DNA from: JAKJBL01 sp964461335
GTDB taxonomy: Bacteria; Bacillota; Clostridia; Christensenellales; CAG-138
Reading direction: 5' to 3'
DNA: 64,000 nucleotides
NCBI GenBank assembly: GCA_964461335.1
Contig: CAYWTY010000001.1
Span: 1 to 64,000 of the forward strand
Part shown: one piece after another, positions 24,976-34,364 of the stretch
Position numbering within the stretch: position 1 is the first letter of the stretch
Layout of the letters: each line of letters starts with the position of its first letter
The notes under the pieces: generated by a model
Told to the model about the DNA's origin: nothing
The model's input: only the letters and a program-made list of their open reading frames with translations
The model's database searches: none
Program-made: the position numbers and the translations under genes

Positions 24976-26229
24976 TTATGGTTCGCGGCGGATTTTTGCA
25001 CCAAGGCTAAAAAGCTCTTTTTCAATTGCTTCATACCCTCTGTCAATATGTTCAGTTCCACACACTTCAGTTTCTCCCTCAGCACGCAAACCTGCAAGCA
25101 CAAGCGCTGCTCCGCCTCTTAAATCCCTTGCGTCAACACGAGTTCCAGTAAGAGCTTTTACACCTCGTATCACAGCTATTCTACCATTAACGCTGCTTTC
25201 CGCTCCCATTCGAGCTAGTTCAGATGCATGCCTGAACCTGTTTTCGAATACATTCTCCACAATCATACTAGTGCCATTTGCTATTGTGCATAGAGCAAAT
25301 ATCTGCGATTGCATATCAGTAGGAAAACCCGGGTAGGGCATGGTCTCCACTCTCTTTAGCTCTTTCGGTCTAATCGGCCCCTTAACACGTAAATAGTCAG
25401 CCCCTGATGTAACTTCACAACCACACTCTTTTAGCTTCCCAACAATGCTGCCAAGTTGTTCCGGCATGATGTCACGCATTGTAACATCTCCGGCAGTTAT
25501 TGCGGCTGCACATAAATATGTGCCAACAACAATACGATCTGCCATAATACGATGTTCTGCAGCTCTTGGAACACAGCCTCCTTTGATGTATATAGTTGAG
25601 CTTCCTGCGCCATTGACTGTATAGCCTAATTTGCACAAGAAAGTCTGAAGTTCAAGTATCTCAGGTTCTCTGGCAGCATTTTGTATCACCGTTTCGCCCT
25701 GAGCTGCCACTGCTGCCATAATCGCATTCTCTGTAGCCCCTACACTCGGATAATCCAAATGTATTGCTGCTCCTTTTAAGTTGCAGCCCTCGCATATAAT
25801 CGTTCCATGCGATTCTTCAATTGAAACGCCCAGGGTGCTCAAAGCTGCAATGTGTAAATCTATGGGGCGAACACCTATGTCACAGCCTCCTGGGAAGTTT
25901 GCAGTCGCCCTTTTGAATTTCCCAATCATTGGGCCAAGAAGAAATATTGAAGAGCGAAGTGCCTTGGATAAATGATCAGGCATTTCATGGCATTGCGCAC
26001 TGCGCGAGTCAATGCATAGCACATCGCCATCCCAGTTGATGCTGCAGCCGAGCGTGCGCAACAATTCCACCATGTTTTCAACATCAGTTAGTTTCGGGCA
26101 GCCTAGCAGGCGGACTGGGTAATGAGCCAGAAGACATGCAGCAAGAATAGGCAAAGCTGCATTCTTCGCGCCTGGGGCCTTAAGTTCTCCGCAAAGCGGT
26201 AAACCGCCTGTCACAATTATTCGGGACAT
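24976..26229 (-). CDS. murA: MurA, UDP-GlcNAc enolpyruvyl transferase
   Basis: 417 residues, normal length. It catalyses the first committed step of murein synthesis (UDP-GlcNAc plus phosphoenolpyruvate). The N-terminal SGELKAPGAKNA-type substrate loop appears as GELKAPGAKNAALPILAA, with the lysine and asparagine present. The catalytic-cysteine loop PGGCDIGVRPIDLH contains the fosfomycin-reactive cysteine near residue 115. Downstream of ftsW and upstream of ftsQ. Ribosome site GGAGGTG. Confidence 0.96.
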   Translation of the reverse strand: MSRIIVTGGLPLCGELKAPGAKNAALPILAACLLAHYPVRLLGCPKLTDVENMVELLRTLGCSINWDGDVLCIDSRSAQCHEMPDHLSKALRSSIFLLGPMIGKFKRATANFPGGCDIGVRPIDLHIAALSTLGVSIEESHGTIICEGCNLKGAAIHLDYPSVGATENAIMAAVAAQGETVIQNAAREPEILELQTFLCKLGYTVNGAGSSTIYIKGGCVPRAAEHRIMADRIVVGTYLCAAAITAGDVTMRDIMPEQLGSIVGKLKECGCEVTSGADYLRVKGPIRPKELKRVETMPYPGFPTDMQSQIFALCTIANGTSMIVENVFENRFRHASELARMGAESSVNGRIAVIRGVKALTGTRVDARDLRGGAALVLAGLRAEGETEVCGTEHIDRGYEAIEKELFSLGAKIRREP

Positions 26230-26321
26230 TAGTTTTCACCTCCGGATGGCTAACGAACAATTTCATCTTATGCATCCGGTTCGGAAAACGTGTTCCCTAA
26301 AATACTAAACCTTGGGAAACG

Positions 26322-27434
26322 CTATATCTTAGCAGTATGTCTAGAGATATTCAAGAGTACACCCATTGCGCTTAAGAATATAAATAGTGAACTGCCTCCG
26401 GCGCTGATAAAAGGCAGCGCCTGGCCTGTCGTAGGCATTGTTCCTGTTACGACACCAATATTTACAGCTACTTGCAAGGCGAATACTGTCGTTATTCCCG
26501 AAGCAAGCATACTTCCAAAGCGATCCTTGCACTTAAGCGCAACGCGTATACCGCGATAAATTATAAAGAAGTAGAGCAACAATACGCACGCAGCACCAAT
26601 AAACCCAAGTTCTTCACCAACAATCGAAAAAACAAAGTCACTCTCGCCATATACAAGATACAAAAGCTTCTGCCGAGAGTTATTCAGCCCTTGCCCAAAT
26701 AACCCGCCTGCACCAAGCGCATAAAGAGATTGGATAAGTTGATATCCACTCTTGTCGGGATCCGCCCAAGGGTCTCTAAAACTCGCCAGACGCGCAAAAC
26801 GATATGGTTCGAGCCAAGCAAATAAAACAAACAGTAATATTCCACAAACCATAAGAACCGCTATATGCTTGACATCCGCTCCGCCAATATAGAGCATAAC
26901 AACTCCCATCATGCCGATTATTACTGCCATAGACATATTTGGCTGTGCCATGACAAGCGAGCAGATAAGCCCCATTACCATCAACATAGGGACAAGCCCT
27001 TTAACAAAATCCTTCATTAAATGCTGCCTTGATGACATAAAAGAACACATATAGAGAATCATCCCGAATTTTGCTATCTCCGAGGGTTGTATGCTTTGGC
27101 CGGCAATTACAAGCCAGCGCTTTGCACCGTTTGCTTCCTTGCCAAAAAAGAGGACTGCGATTAGTAATGCCACAGACAATAACAGCCCTGGTATTTTGAA
27201 CTTTTCTAGCAACCTGTAATCAATACGGGTAAGTAAAAGCATTACAGGCATTGAAATAGCCAGATATATTGCCTGTTTTCGCACATATAGAAGAGCATCA
27301 CCCCATTTTTCCTGCGCATAATAATAGCTTGCAGAAAATACCATCACCAACCCTATTGCGCACAGCGCGAGTATGGTAATGAATATTGCAAAATCCATGT
27401 TTGGAAGTTTCTTATTGGCTTTGCTCTGCCCCAT
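26322..27434 (-). CDS. ftsW: FtsW/SEDS-family peptidoglycan glycosyltransferase
   Basis: 370 residues with about ten membrane segments. SEDS motifs include KRWLVIAGQSIQPSEIAKFG and, near the C-terminus, TGTMPTTGQALPFISAGGSS. It polymerises glycan strands together with the transpeptidase encoded at 31680. In the division cluster the role is septal (FtsW); a SpoVE-like role cannot be separated by sequence. 63 nt after murD. Confidence 0.94.
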   Translation of the reverse strand: MGQSKANKKLPNMDFAIFITILALCAIGLVMVFSASYYYAQEKWGDALLYVRKQAIYLAISMPVMLLLTRIDYRLLEKFKIPGLLLSVALLIAVLFFGKEANGAKRWLVIAGQSIQPSEIAKFGMILYMCSFMSSRQHLMKDFVKGLVPMLMVMGLICSLVMAQPNMSMAVIIGMMGVVMLYIGGADVKHIAVLMVCGILLFVLFAWLEPYRFARLASFRDPWADPDKSGYQLIQSLYALGAGGLFGQGLNNSRQKLLYLVYGESDFVFSIVGEELGFIGAACVLLLYFFIIYRGIRVALKCKDRFGSMLASGITTVFALQVAVNIGVVTGTMPTTGQALPFISAGGSSLFIFLSAMGVLLNISRHTAKI

Positions 27435-27497
27435 CCATGCCTCCGACCAAACCTACGGCAAGTCTGCCCTTTCATCCTATGCTAAAGGTTTTGCGTT

Positions 27498-28847
27498 TCA
27501 TTCCTCATATGCACATACGATTCTCTTAAAGACCTCACCACGCTCTTCAAAGTTCTTAAACATATCCCAACTTGCACATGCAGGTGACAAAAGCACGGTA
27601 TCACCAAAATGCGCAATATCACGGGCCATCCCTATGGCATCTTCAAAACCTTTGCTTTCGCAAACCTTAACAGAGGTAAACCCTGCTCTTTTTGCTGCCA
27701 AGAAGAGTTTTGGTGCCGTCTGCCCCAAAAGAACTACAGAATGAACAACGCTGCCCTTGATTTTCGAAAAAAGCAAATCAAACTCATTATGTTTATCGTA
27801 GCCACCCAGTATAAGCACAGTTGGTCTTTGCATAGCATCTATTGCTTTTATTGTAGAATCCGGATTTGTCCCTTTGCTGTCGTTAATGTAACGGATTCCG
27901 TTCTTTTCACACACAAACTCAATTCTATGTTCCACCCCGGGAAACTCCATAAGCGCTGAACGCACAGCCGGCTGGGGCACACCCTGCGAAAGGCCTATTG
28001 CAGAACAAAGCATGGCGTTTTCAAGGTTGTGAAGACCCGGTATTCTTATTTCATTGGCTGTACACAGCTTCTTTTCACAGCCATCAAGCCTATATATTAA
28101 GTTCGGCTCCCTGTAAAACACACCTTCAGGCACCTCTTGCTTGCGTGAAAAATAAAGAACGCGCGCTTTTGTACGGTAAGCCATATCCCGCACAATAGGG
28201 TCGTCATAGTTTAAAACTGCAACATCCTGAGATGTTTGGTTTTCAAATATTTTGCATTTTGCAGCTATGTAATTTTCCATTGTGAAAAAGCGATCTAAAT
28301 GATCTTCGGTTATATTGCTTACTGCAGCTGCCTTTGCGTGAAAATGCACATTACCCTCAAGTTGCAATGCCGCAGTTTCTGCTACTATAATATCGCATTC
28401 ATTAGTCTCAAGGGCACATTGGCTAATGGGGGTGCCAATGTTGCCTAGAACCCAAGTTCTGCGCCCTGAACGTTTGCAAATTTCACCTGTAAGCGCTGTA
28501 CATGTAGTCTTGCCATTAGTTCCCGTAATACATAAGAAATCACCTTTGGAGTATCTGTATCCAAGCTCAATTTCTCCTATTACTTCCATACCAAGCTTTC
28601 GTGCTTTTGCAACAAATGGCAGTTCTATTGAAACACCCGGACTTAAGACGATTAACTCTACATTTTCAAAATAGGCACTTGGGTCTCTTCCTAATGCGTC
28701 AAGATATGTAATTGAGGCAAGCGCCTCACTCATGCCTTCTACATGCTCACGCTTGTCATTTGCAATAACATTATAGCCCTGAGCATGAAGCAACTTTGCA
28801 CTAGCAATTCCAGAGCGCGCCATACCTACAACCAGAGCAGTCTTCAT
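27498..28847 (-). CDS. murD: MurD, UDP-MurNAc-Ala-D-Glu ligase
   Basis: 449 residues. An N-terminal Rossmann domain (VVGMARSGIASAKLL), ATP-binding ITGTNGKTTCTAL near residue 110, and a C-terminal ligase domain (ILGGYDKHNEFD, then LLSPACASWDMFKNFEERG). It adds D-glutamate to UDP-MurNAc-L-Ala. Ribosome site GGGGGG 5 nt before the ATG. Preceded by the structured element at 28916-29039, which could attenuate its transcription. Confidence 0.96.
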   Translation of the reverse strand: MKTALVVGMARSGIASAKLLHAQGYNVIANDKREHVEGMSEALASITYLDALGRDPSAYFENVELIVLSPGVSIELPFVAKARKLGMEVIGEIELGYRYSKGDFLCITGTNGKTTCTALTGEICKRSGRRTWVLGNIGTPISQCALETNECDIIVAETAALQLEGNVHFHAKAAAVSNITEDHLDRFFTMENYIAAKCKIFENQTSQDVAVLNYDDPIVRDMAYRTKARVLYFSRKQEVPEGVFYREPNLIYRLDGCEKKLCTANEIRIPGLHNLENAMLCSAIGLSQGVPQPAVRSALMEFPGVEHRIEFVCEKNGIRYINDSKGTNPDSTIKAIDAMQRPTVLILGGYDKHNEFDLLFSKIKGSVVHSVVLLGQTAPKLFLAAKRAGFTSVKVCESKGFEDAIGMARDIAHFGDTVLLSPACASWDMFKNFEERGEVFKRIVCAYEE

Positions 28848-28915
28848 GTTGCCCCCCTATTTGGCGGAGTCATCAATGCATTGCAGCATTGCAGATATTG
28901 AAAGATTAGCCTTAT

Positions 28916-29039
28916 AAAAAAGCCATCCGGTCGGCAGATGCTTGAGGCAATTGAGCCGCCTCTCTCCCTCAAACATCCGTCTGCCTCTCTGCCACGTCAA
29001 GCGCCAACAAGAACCGTGGCTAACAGGATCTCCGACCGG
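28916..29039 (-). ncRNA. candidate structured RNA element between mraY and murD
   Basis: Beginning 13 nt after the mraY stop, the minus-strand RNA can form a three-way junction. The closing helix is CCGGTCGG (29039-29032) with CCGACCGG (28934-28927). Hairpin B is GCCACG/CGTGGC (29020-28991). Hairpin A is an imperfect long stem (28985-28967 with 28947-28935). A GGC and six Us follow (28921-28916). The 3' U-tract makes it terminator- or attenuator-like. No known riboswitch class is recognised. Confidence 0.5.
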
Positions 29040-29050
29040 AAGGCTGTCAG

Positions 29051-30049
29051 TCAAACATACGCTAATAAACCCACTAGACATGCTGCAGCCGTAACAATCA
29101 TATATACGGCAACAACTTTTGTTTCAGGTACGCCCATTAACTCAAAATGATGATGAAGGGGCGCCATTTTAAAAATACGCTTCTTTCTAAGCTTATATGA
29201 ACCAACCTGAAGAATAACGCTTACAGCCGAAGCAACAAAGCATATGCCCATTATCGGCAGAAGGAGCACAGCTCTGCTGAAGATCGCCATCATAGCAACA
29301 GCACCACCAAGCGCTAATGAACCTGTATCCCCCATAAACACACGTGCAGGATGCGCATTATATCTTAAAAACCCAAGGCTGGCGCCTACAGTTGCAGCTG
29401 CGAAAACAGACATTCCGCTAAGGTTTGCGCTATAGTATATTTGACCATTCTCTTTAGCAAACACTGCAATAAGTGCAAAAATGAGTGCCATGGCTAGCGA
29501 GTATATCATGGTTATACCTGAGGCAAGGCCGTCTAAACCATCCGTTAGGTTTACTGAATTGACTGTTGCAATAATGACAAACATTATAAAAGGTATATAG
29601 GCTATCCCCAAATCCCATTCCTCGCCGAAGAAAGGCAAATAAATACTTGAGCCGACATAGGGGTCATTATATGCATACAGTGCAACGATAAATGCAATCC
29701 CAAGCTGCCCTACAATCTTTTGGTATGCCTTAAGCCCGAGTGAACGCTTAAGCCTGACCTTGATAAAATCATCAAGAAACCCAACAAGCCCAAATGCAAA
29801 AGTGGTTAGCAGCGCTGGCAGAACAAATTCTATTCCTGCCATTGAGAATGCAAAGGTGCCTGCCATAATTCCAAACAGAATTATTATACCCCCCATAGTT
29901 GGGGTTCCTTCTTTAGATAAATGCGATTGCGGGCCATCGCTACGCATGGGTTGTCCTACATTGAGCCGCCTTAGCATTGGAATAATCAGCGGGCCCAATG
30001 CCAACGTTACTACAAGGCCCAATAAGACTGCCATAATGAGTTGCTGCAT
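29051..30049 (-). CDS. mraY: MraY, phospho-MurNAc-pentapeptide translocase
   Basis: 332 residues, about ten membrane spans. Conserved cytoplasmic motifs: QSHLSKEGTPTMGG near residue 42, NLTDGLDGLASG with catalytic aspartates, and APLHHHFE near the C-terminus. It transfers phospho-MurNAc-pentapeptide to undecaprenyl phosphate, making lipid I. The ATG has GGAGG. It follows murE directly; the usual murF between them is absent. Confidence 0.96.
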   Translation of the reverse strand: MQQLIMAVLLGLVVTLALGPLIIPMLRRLNVGQPMRSDGPQSHLSKEGTPTMGGIIILFGIMAGTFAFSMAGIEFVLPALLTTFAFGLVGFLDDFIKVRLKRSLGLKAYQKIVGQLGIAFIVALYAYNDPYVGSSIYLPFFGEEWDLGIAYIPFIMFVIIATVNSVNLTDGLDGLASGITMIYSLAMALIFALIAVFAKENGQIYYSANLSGMSVFAAATVGASLGFLRYNAHPARVFMGDTGSLALGGAVAMMAIFSRAVLLLPIMGICFVASAVSVILQVGSYKLRKKRIFKMAPLHHHFELMGVPETKVVAVYMIVTAAACLVGLLAYV

Positions 30050-30093
30050 GTAATCCTCCGGTCATTTAGCTTTTGTTTTTCGAATAAATAGGA

Positions 30094-31536
30094 TTATTTC
30101 TGCAGCTGCTCAAGCATTTCCATGACTGCCTCCTTATCATCAAAAGGATATTTTACCCCATTGATCTCCTGGTAGTTTTCGTGCCCCTTACCAGCTATTA
30201 AAACAACGTCGTTCGGCTTAGCACTTTTTAATGCGTGCGCAATTGCCTCACGCCTTTTCTCGATAGTTTTATAGGCACAGCCTGATTTTTTTACGCCGTC
30301 TTCTATAGCAGAAAGAATATCAAACGGATTCTCCGTACGGGGGTTATCACTTGTAATAACCAGATGGTCTGAATACCGCCCTGCAGTCTCCCCCATTATT
30401 GGGCGCTTAGCCCTGTCGCGGTCCCCCCCGCAGCCGAACACAGTGATAATTCTTCCATTAGAGAAACTTCGGATGGTTTTAAGCACATTCTCTATTGCAT
30501 CTGGAGTGTGCGCATAATCTATAAAAACAGAAAACCCGAGCTTGCCTGTAGGCAGAGATTCAAGCCTTCCTGAGACACTCTTCATAGCTTCAAGGCCAGA
30601 TTTTATATGCTCCATGGGAATACCGAGCAAAAGTGATACTGCAGCAGCCCCAATTGCATTGAATACGCTGAATAAACCGGGGATAGGTATGTTTATACGC
30701 GTCCTTCCGCCGGGGAATTTTAAGTCAAATTGCACGCCTCTGGTAGTGATATCAATTTCCGAAGCTCTAATATCAGCAGGTTCACGAACACCAAATGTAG
30801 TATAAGGTATTTCATTGCCACGCATAATTGCCTGCGCATGTTGGTCATCGATATTTATTACGCCGTGCTTGCTCTGGTTGAAGAGTTTTTTCTTTGCTGC
30901 TATGTAGTTTTCAAAGGTCTTATGGTAATCCAGGTGATCTTGCGTAAGATTGGTAAACTCCGCAATATCAAACACTATTCCATGAACACGGTGTTGATCA
31001 AGTGAATGCGAAGACACTTCCATAACAACAAGCTCAACATCTGCATCCTTCATTCTCCGCAATAATTCGTACATATCGACAGATTCAGGCGTGGTATGCT
31101 CAGTTTTAATAACTTCGCTTCCAATCATGTTGCGAATAGTGCCAATGAGCCCGGTTTTTATGCCTGCCTGTTCAGCTATCGCCTTTATCATGTAGGTGGT
31201 GGTAGTTTTACCATTCGTACCTGTAATGCCAACAAACCGCATCCCGCGCTGAGGGTTGTCAAAGAATATTGCAGCCATCTCTGCCATTGCAATACGGGTG
31301 TTCTTAACAATTACCTGCGGCACTTTAATTGGGAGTTCGCGCTCGACAAGTAGCGCAACTGCTCCTTCATTAACAGCATTAAGTGCATACTCATGCCCAT
31401 CCGAAAAGGTACCAACTATACAGCAAAACAAGCTGCCCTTTACGCCCTTACGCGAATCGTAAACTAACTTGTCAATGTTCAAATCCGCACCAAGGCGGAT
31501 ATGCTCAAAACCTTCACACAGTTTTGAAAGCAGCAT
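30094..31536 (-). CDS. murE: MurE, UDP-MurNAc-tripeptide ligase (meso-DAP type)
   Basis: 480 residues. P-loop GITGTNGKTTTT near 103-114, the central Mur-ligase domain, and DNPRTENP near residue 400. The DNPR motif marks ligases that add meso-diaminopimelate rather than lysine, so the wall is probably DAP-type. Ribosome site AAGGAG. It is the first gene after the transpeptidase; 143 nt separate them. Confidence 0.95.
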   Translation of the reverse strand: MLLSKLCEGFEHIRLGADLNIDKLVYDSRKGVKGSLFCCIVGTFSDGHEYALNAVNEGAVALLVERELPIKVPQVIVKNTRIAMAEMAAIFFDNPQRGMRFVGITGTNGKTTTTYMIKAIAEQAGIKTGLIGTIRNMIGSEVIKTEHTTPESVDMYELLRRMKDADVELVVMEVSSHSLDQHRVHGIVFDIAEFTNLTQDHLDYHKTFENYIAAKKKLFNQSKHGVINIDDQHAQAIMRGNEIPYTTFGVREPADIRASEIDITTRGVQFDLKFPGGRTRINIPIPGLFSVFNAIGAAAVSLLLGIPMEHIKSGLEAMKSVSGRLESLPTGKLGFSVFIDYAHTPDAIENVLKTIRSFSNGRIITVFGCGGDRDRAKRPIMGETAGRYSDHLVITSDNPRTENPFDILSAIEDGVKKSGCAYKTIEKRREAIAHALKSAKPNDVVLIAGKGHENYQEINGVKYPFDDKEAVMEMLEQLQK

Positions 31537-31679
31537 TGCGTTTCTCCTTTATACCTGCCCAATTCCCGACAGTTGTTTCATTTCTTGCACAAACCATTGT
31601 TATATACAGGAAACCTTTAACAGTATACCATAGGGTTATTGGGTTTGCATTCTGCATATTCTCCAGGGGTTTTGTCTGC

Positions 31680-33803
31680 CTACTCCCTAACTTTGGAAAA
31701 CTCAACAGTAACGCTCTGCCCAAATGATAGCTTTTCACCTGCAGATGGCTTCTGCCTCACTGCTACACCGCTTTGCTCAGGAGGGTCAATTCTTAGCGTA
31801 AGCCCAACAGCAGTTAGCGCATCATATGCTTCAAGGCGAGTCTTGCCAATAAGGTCGGGTATGATTAGCGCACCTGCTTCTACCTCAACATCGTCTGCTG
31901 ATGTCTTTTCTGTGTAGAGCAATACACCACTTCCTTCTGAAACACTTACTCCGGCTATGGGCACTTGGGCAACAACAGTTGCCTCGCCCTCACCCTCGGA
32001 ATAATCCCCAGCAAGGCCTGCATCAGCTAGTACCTTTCCTGCAGCTCTTGCGGTCTTTCCAAGAACATCTGGTACGACTACAGTCTTTGCTTCAACAACG
32101 GGCCTAACGCCATAGTGCATAAGTGTCTCGTACAATACATCTTTTACAAACGGAGCTGCAACTGTGCTGCCAAATATCACGCCTACCTGTGGTTCATCAA
32201 CTAAAATAAAACACAGATATTTAGGGTCCTCTGCAGGCGCAAACCCTATGAAGGAAGCTATTAGCGTACCTGAGGATGGCTCGCCGTCAACATATTTTTG
32301 CGCTGTTCCGGTTTTGCCTCCTACTCGATAACCGGGTATCTGCGCATTTCGTCCACTTCCCTTTTCAACCACGCTTTCAAGGAGCAACCTTACCTGTGCG
32401 CTGGTTTCTTCTGAAATAGCACGACGTACAACTCTGGGGTGGTTTTCTTTTATTATCTCACCATTTGCACCAATTACCTGTTTAATGATGTAGGGTTGAA
32501 GCAGTTCGCCGCCGTTAATTGCCGCGCATGCCCCAACAGCAAGCTGTATCGGAGTAATTGCAATAGATTGGCCAAACCCAATCCTTGCGATATTATTATC
32601 ACGAATATATTTTTCGTGAATTACTATACCTGCACTTTCACCAATTAGCCCGCTTTCTGTTGAAGAACCAAAGCCAAACCTATAGATATAATCGTAAAAC
32701 ACATTTTTCCCCATGCCTAGTGCCATTGTCATAAAAGCAGGGTTACAGGAATTCCGGACTGCCTCCTCTAAAGTTTGATGGCCATGACTTACCTTCCAGC
32801 ATTTAATGCGCTCGCTTCCTACCATTTTAAACCCGGGGCAATTAAATGTATTATTTGAGTCAACCGTTCCGCTATCAAGCGCTGCTGAAAGTGTAAAAAT
32901 CTTAAATGTAGACCCTGGTTCAAACGCATCACATACAACTCGGTTTTTCACAAGCGATTGAAGTAACGCTAAATCATTTCGTGGAGGGCTATTAGGGTCA
33001 TAGTCGGGCTTTGTGGATATAGCGAGAATCTCCCCGGTTTTTACATCCATTATCAGCCCCTGCGCAGACTTTGCCCTATTAACAGCGAGCGCTTCTTGTA
33101 ATGCCTTTTCGAGAAAAGACTGGGCTATTGCATCTACCGTAAGAACTAACGTACAGCCGTCCACAGGTTCAATATACTCTTGGGTTCCATAGGCAAGGGG
33201 CTTATTGTCCCTGTCTGTTTCGGTAATCAGCCTTCCCGGTTCACCAGCAAGGTATTTATTACAGGTTCGCTCTACCCCCTCCTGCCCTACGCCGTCAACA
33301 GTTGTAAAGCCCAATGTCTGCGAAAGCAAATTTCCCATTGGATAATAGCGCTTGGTGTCTATTCCAAAGGTAACGCCAACACCAAGTTTGCAGCCTATAA
33401 GCTTATCAATTAAATCACGCTCTACCTGGCGCTTAAGTATAATTTGCTGCTTGCTGCGGTCACTTATACGGCTTAAAACATATTCATATTCCATTTCTAA
33501 AATATCCGATAGTTCTGAAGCAACCCGTATAAGCTCATTAGGGCCAATTTGCTTCGGGTTAATTTCAACAACATATGCTGTACCGCTTTGGGCAAGCGTA
33601 AGTCCGTCCCGGTCAAGTATGCGCCCGCGCTCAGCTGAGAGCCTTGTATCCATTGTCCATTGAAGGAGCGCCTTTTCCTGCAGCTCAGGCCCCCATATTA
33701 GTTGCACGTAAAATAGCCTAGAAAGCAGCAAAGCAAACAATATCCCCATTATTATGAGCAATGTAAACAACCTGCGCTTGTTTGCGATATCTGGAGCTGC
33801 CAT
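31680..33803 (-). CDS. class B penicillin-binding protein with two PASTA domains (SpoVD/PbpB type)
   Basis: 707 residues. One N-terminal membrane anchor (about 12-33), a PBP dimer domain (about 50-210), and a transpeptidase with S298-TFK301, S351-C-N353 and K496-TG. Two PASTA repeats (about 575-635 and 643-705) follow. It cross-links septal murein with FtsW. Cluster position corresponds to both spoVD and pbpB; only one such gene is here, so it may serve vegetative division (FtsI role), sporulation or both. Between ftsL and murE. Confidence 0.93.
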   Translation of the reverse strand: MAAPDIANKRRLFTLLIIMGILFALLLSRLFYVQLIWGPELQEKALLQWTMDTRLSAERGRILDRDGLTLAQSGTAYVVEINPKQIGPNELIRVASELSDILEMEYEYVLSRISDRSKQQIILKRQVERDLIDKLIGCKLGVGVTFGIDTKRYYPMGNLLSQTLGFTTVDGVGQEGVERTCNKYLAGEPGRLITETDRDNKPLAYGTQEYIEPVDGCTLVLTVDAIAQSFLEKALQEALAVNRAKSAQGLIMDVKTGEILAISTKPDYDPNSPPRNDLALLQSLVKNRVVCDAFEPGSTFKIFTLSAALDSGTVDSNNTFNCPGFKMVGSERIKCWKVSHGHQTLEEAVRNSCNPAFMTMALGMGKNVFYDYIYRFGFGSSTESGLIGESAGIVIHEKYIRDNNIARIGFGQSIAITPIQLAVGACAAINGGELLQPYIIKQVIGANGEIIKENHPRVVRRAISEETSAQVRLLLESVVEKGSGRNAQIPGYRVGGKTGTAQKYVDGEPSSGTLIASFIGFAPAEDPKYLCFILVDEPQVGVIFGSTVAAPFVKDVLYETLMHYGVRPVVEAKTVVVPDVLGKTARAAGKVLADAGLAGDYSEGEGEATVVAQVPIAGVSVSEGSGVLLYTEKTSADDVEVEAGALIIPDLIGKTRLEAYDALTAVGLTLRIDPPEQSGVAVRQKPSAGEKLSFGQSVTVEFSKVRE

Positions 33804-33849
33804 GCATGCCTCCGTTTAATAAATACGCGACTTTGTGAGCTGTTTTGGC

Positions 33850-34347
33850 TTATGCGCCCTCTTCTTCTACAGTACCTCCATTCTCTGCCATTGAATCAGC
33901 ATGAAATGGTTCGCCCACACGGACATATTGTGAAGCATCGGGGTATGCCATGCCAAAACGTCTTGCGGCTTCTTTGGCATCATTAATGCTTACTGCACAT
34001 TCGAGTGATACATTGAGTTCGCGTATACGCAATTCAGCCGCACTAATTGCTGACTTCATCTTGTTTATTTGGGCATAGCTGCCTGCAATATTTGCGAAGC
34101 GGAATACAATAATTAACGAAGACGTAGCCAAAACAGCCATGGTCAGCAGTAATGCCCATCTGCACCCAGGCGTAAGCAGTTTTTCACTTGGCTGCCGCCG
34201 CGGCTTAGGTCGCTCTTGGCTTTCCTGCTTCTGGGGTAGCGGGATTACCGGCTCATACGCGTAAGCAATTGAACTGCGTGAGGGTGAATAAACCCTTGTT
34301 GCAGAGGTATAGGTATTTCTTACACGCGTTCTGCCCGCTACTTCCAT
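33850..34347 (-). CDS. ftsL: FtsL-like division protein
   Basis: 165 residues. A basic, proline-rich cytoplasmic N-terminus (about 1-60), one membrane span (about 66-88), and a short coiled coil (INKMKSAISAAELRIRELNV) followed by an acidic tail. Topology and position between rsmH and the class B PBP identify FtsL, whose sequence is always weakly conserved. It joins DivIB/DivIC at the septum. Good ribosome site AAAGGAA. Confidence 0.82.
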   Translation of the reverse strand: MEVAGRTRVRNTYTSATRVYSPSRSSIAYAYEPVIPLPQKQESQERPKPRRQPSEKLLTPGCRWALLLTMAVLATSSLIIVFRFANIAGSYAQINKMKSAISAAELRIRELNVSLECAVSINDAKEAARRFGMAYPDASQYVRVGEPFHADSMAENGGTVEEEGA

Positions 34348-34364
34348 GGTATTCCTTTCCCAGC

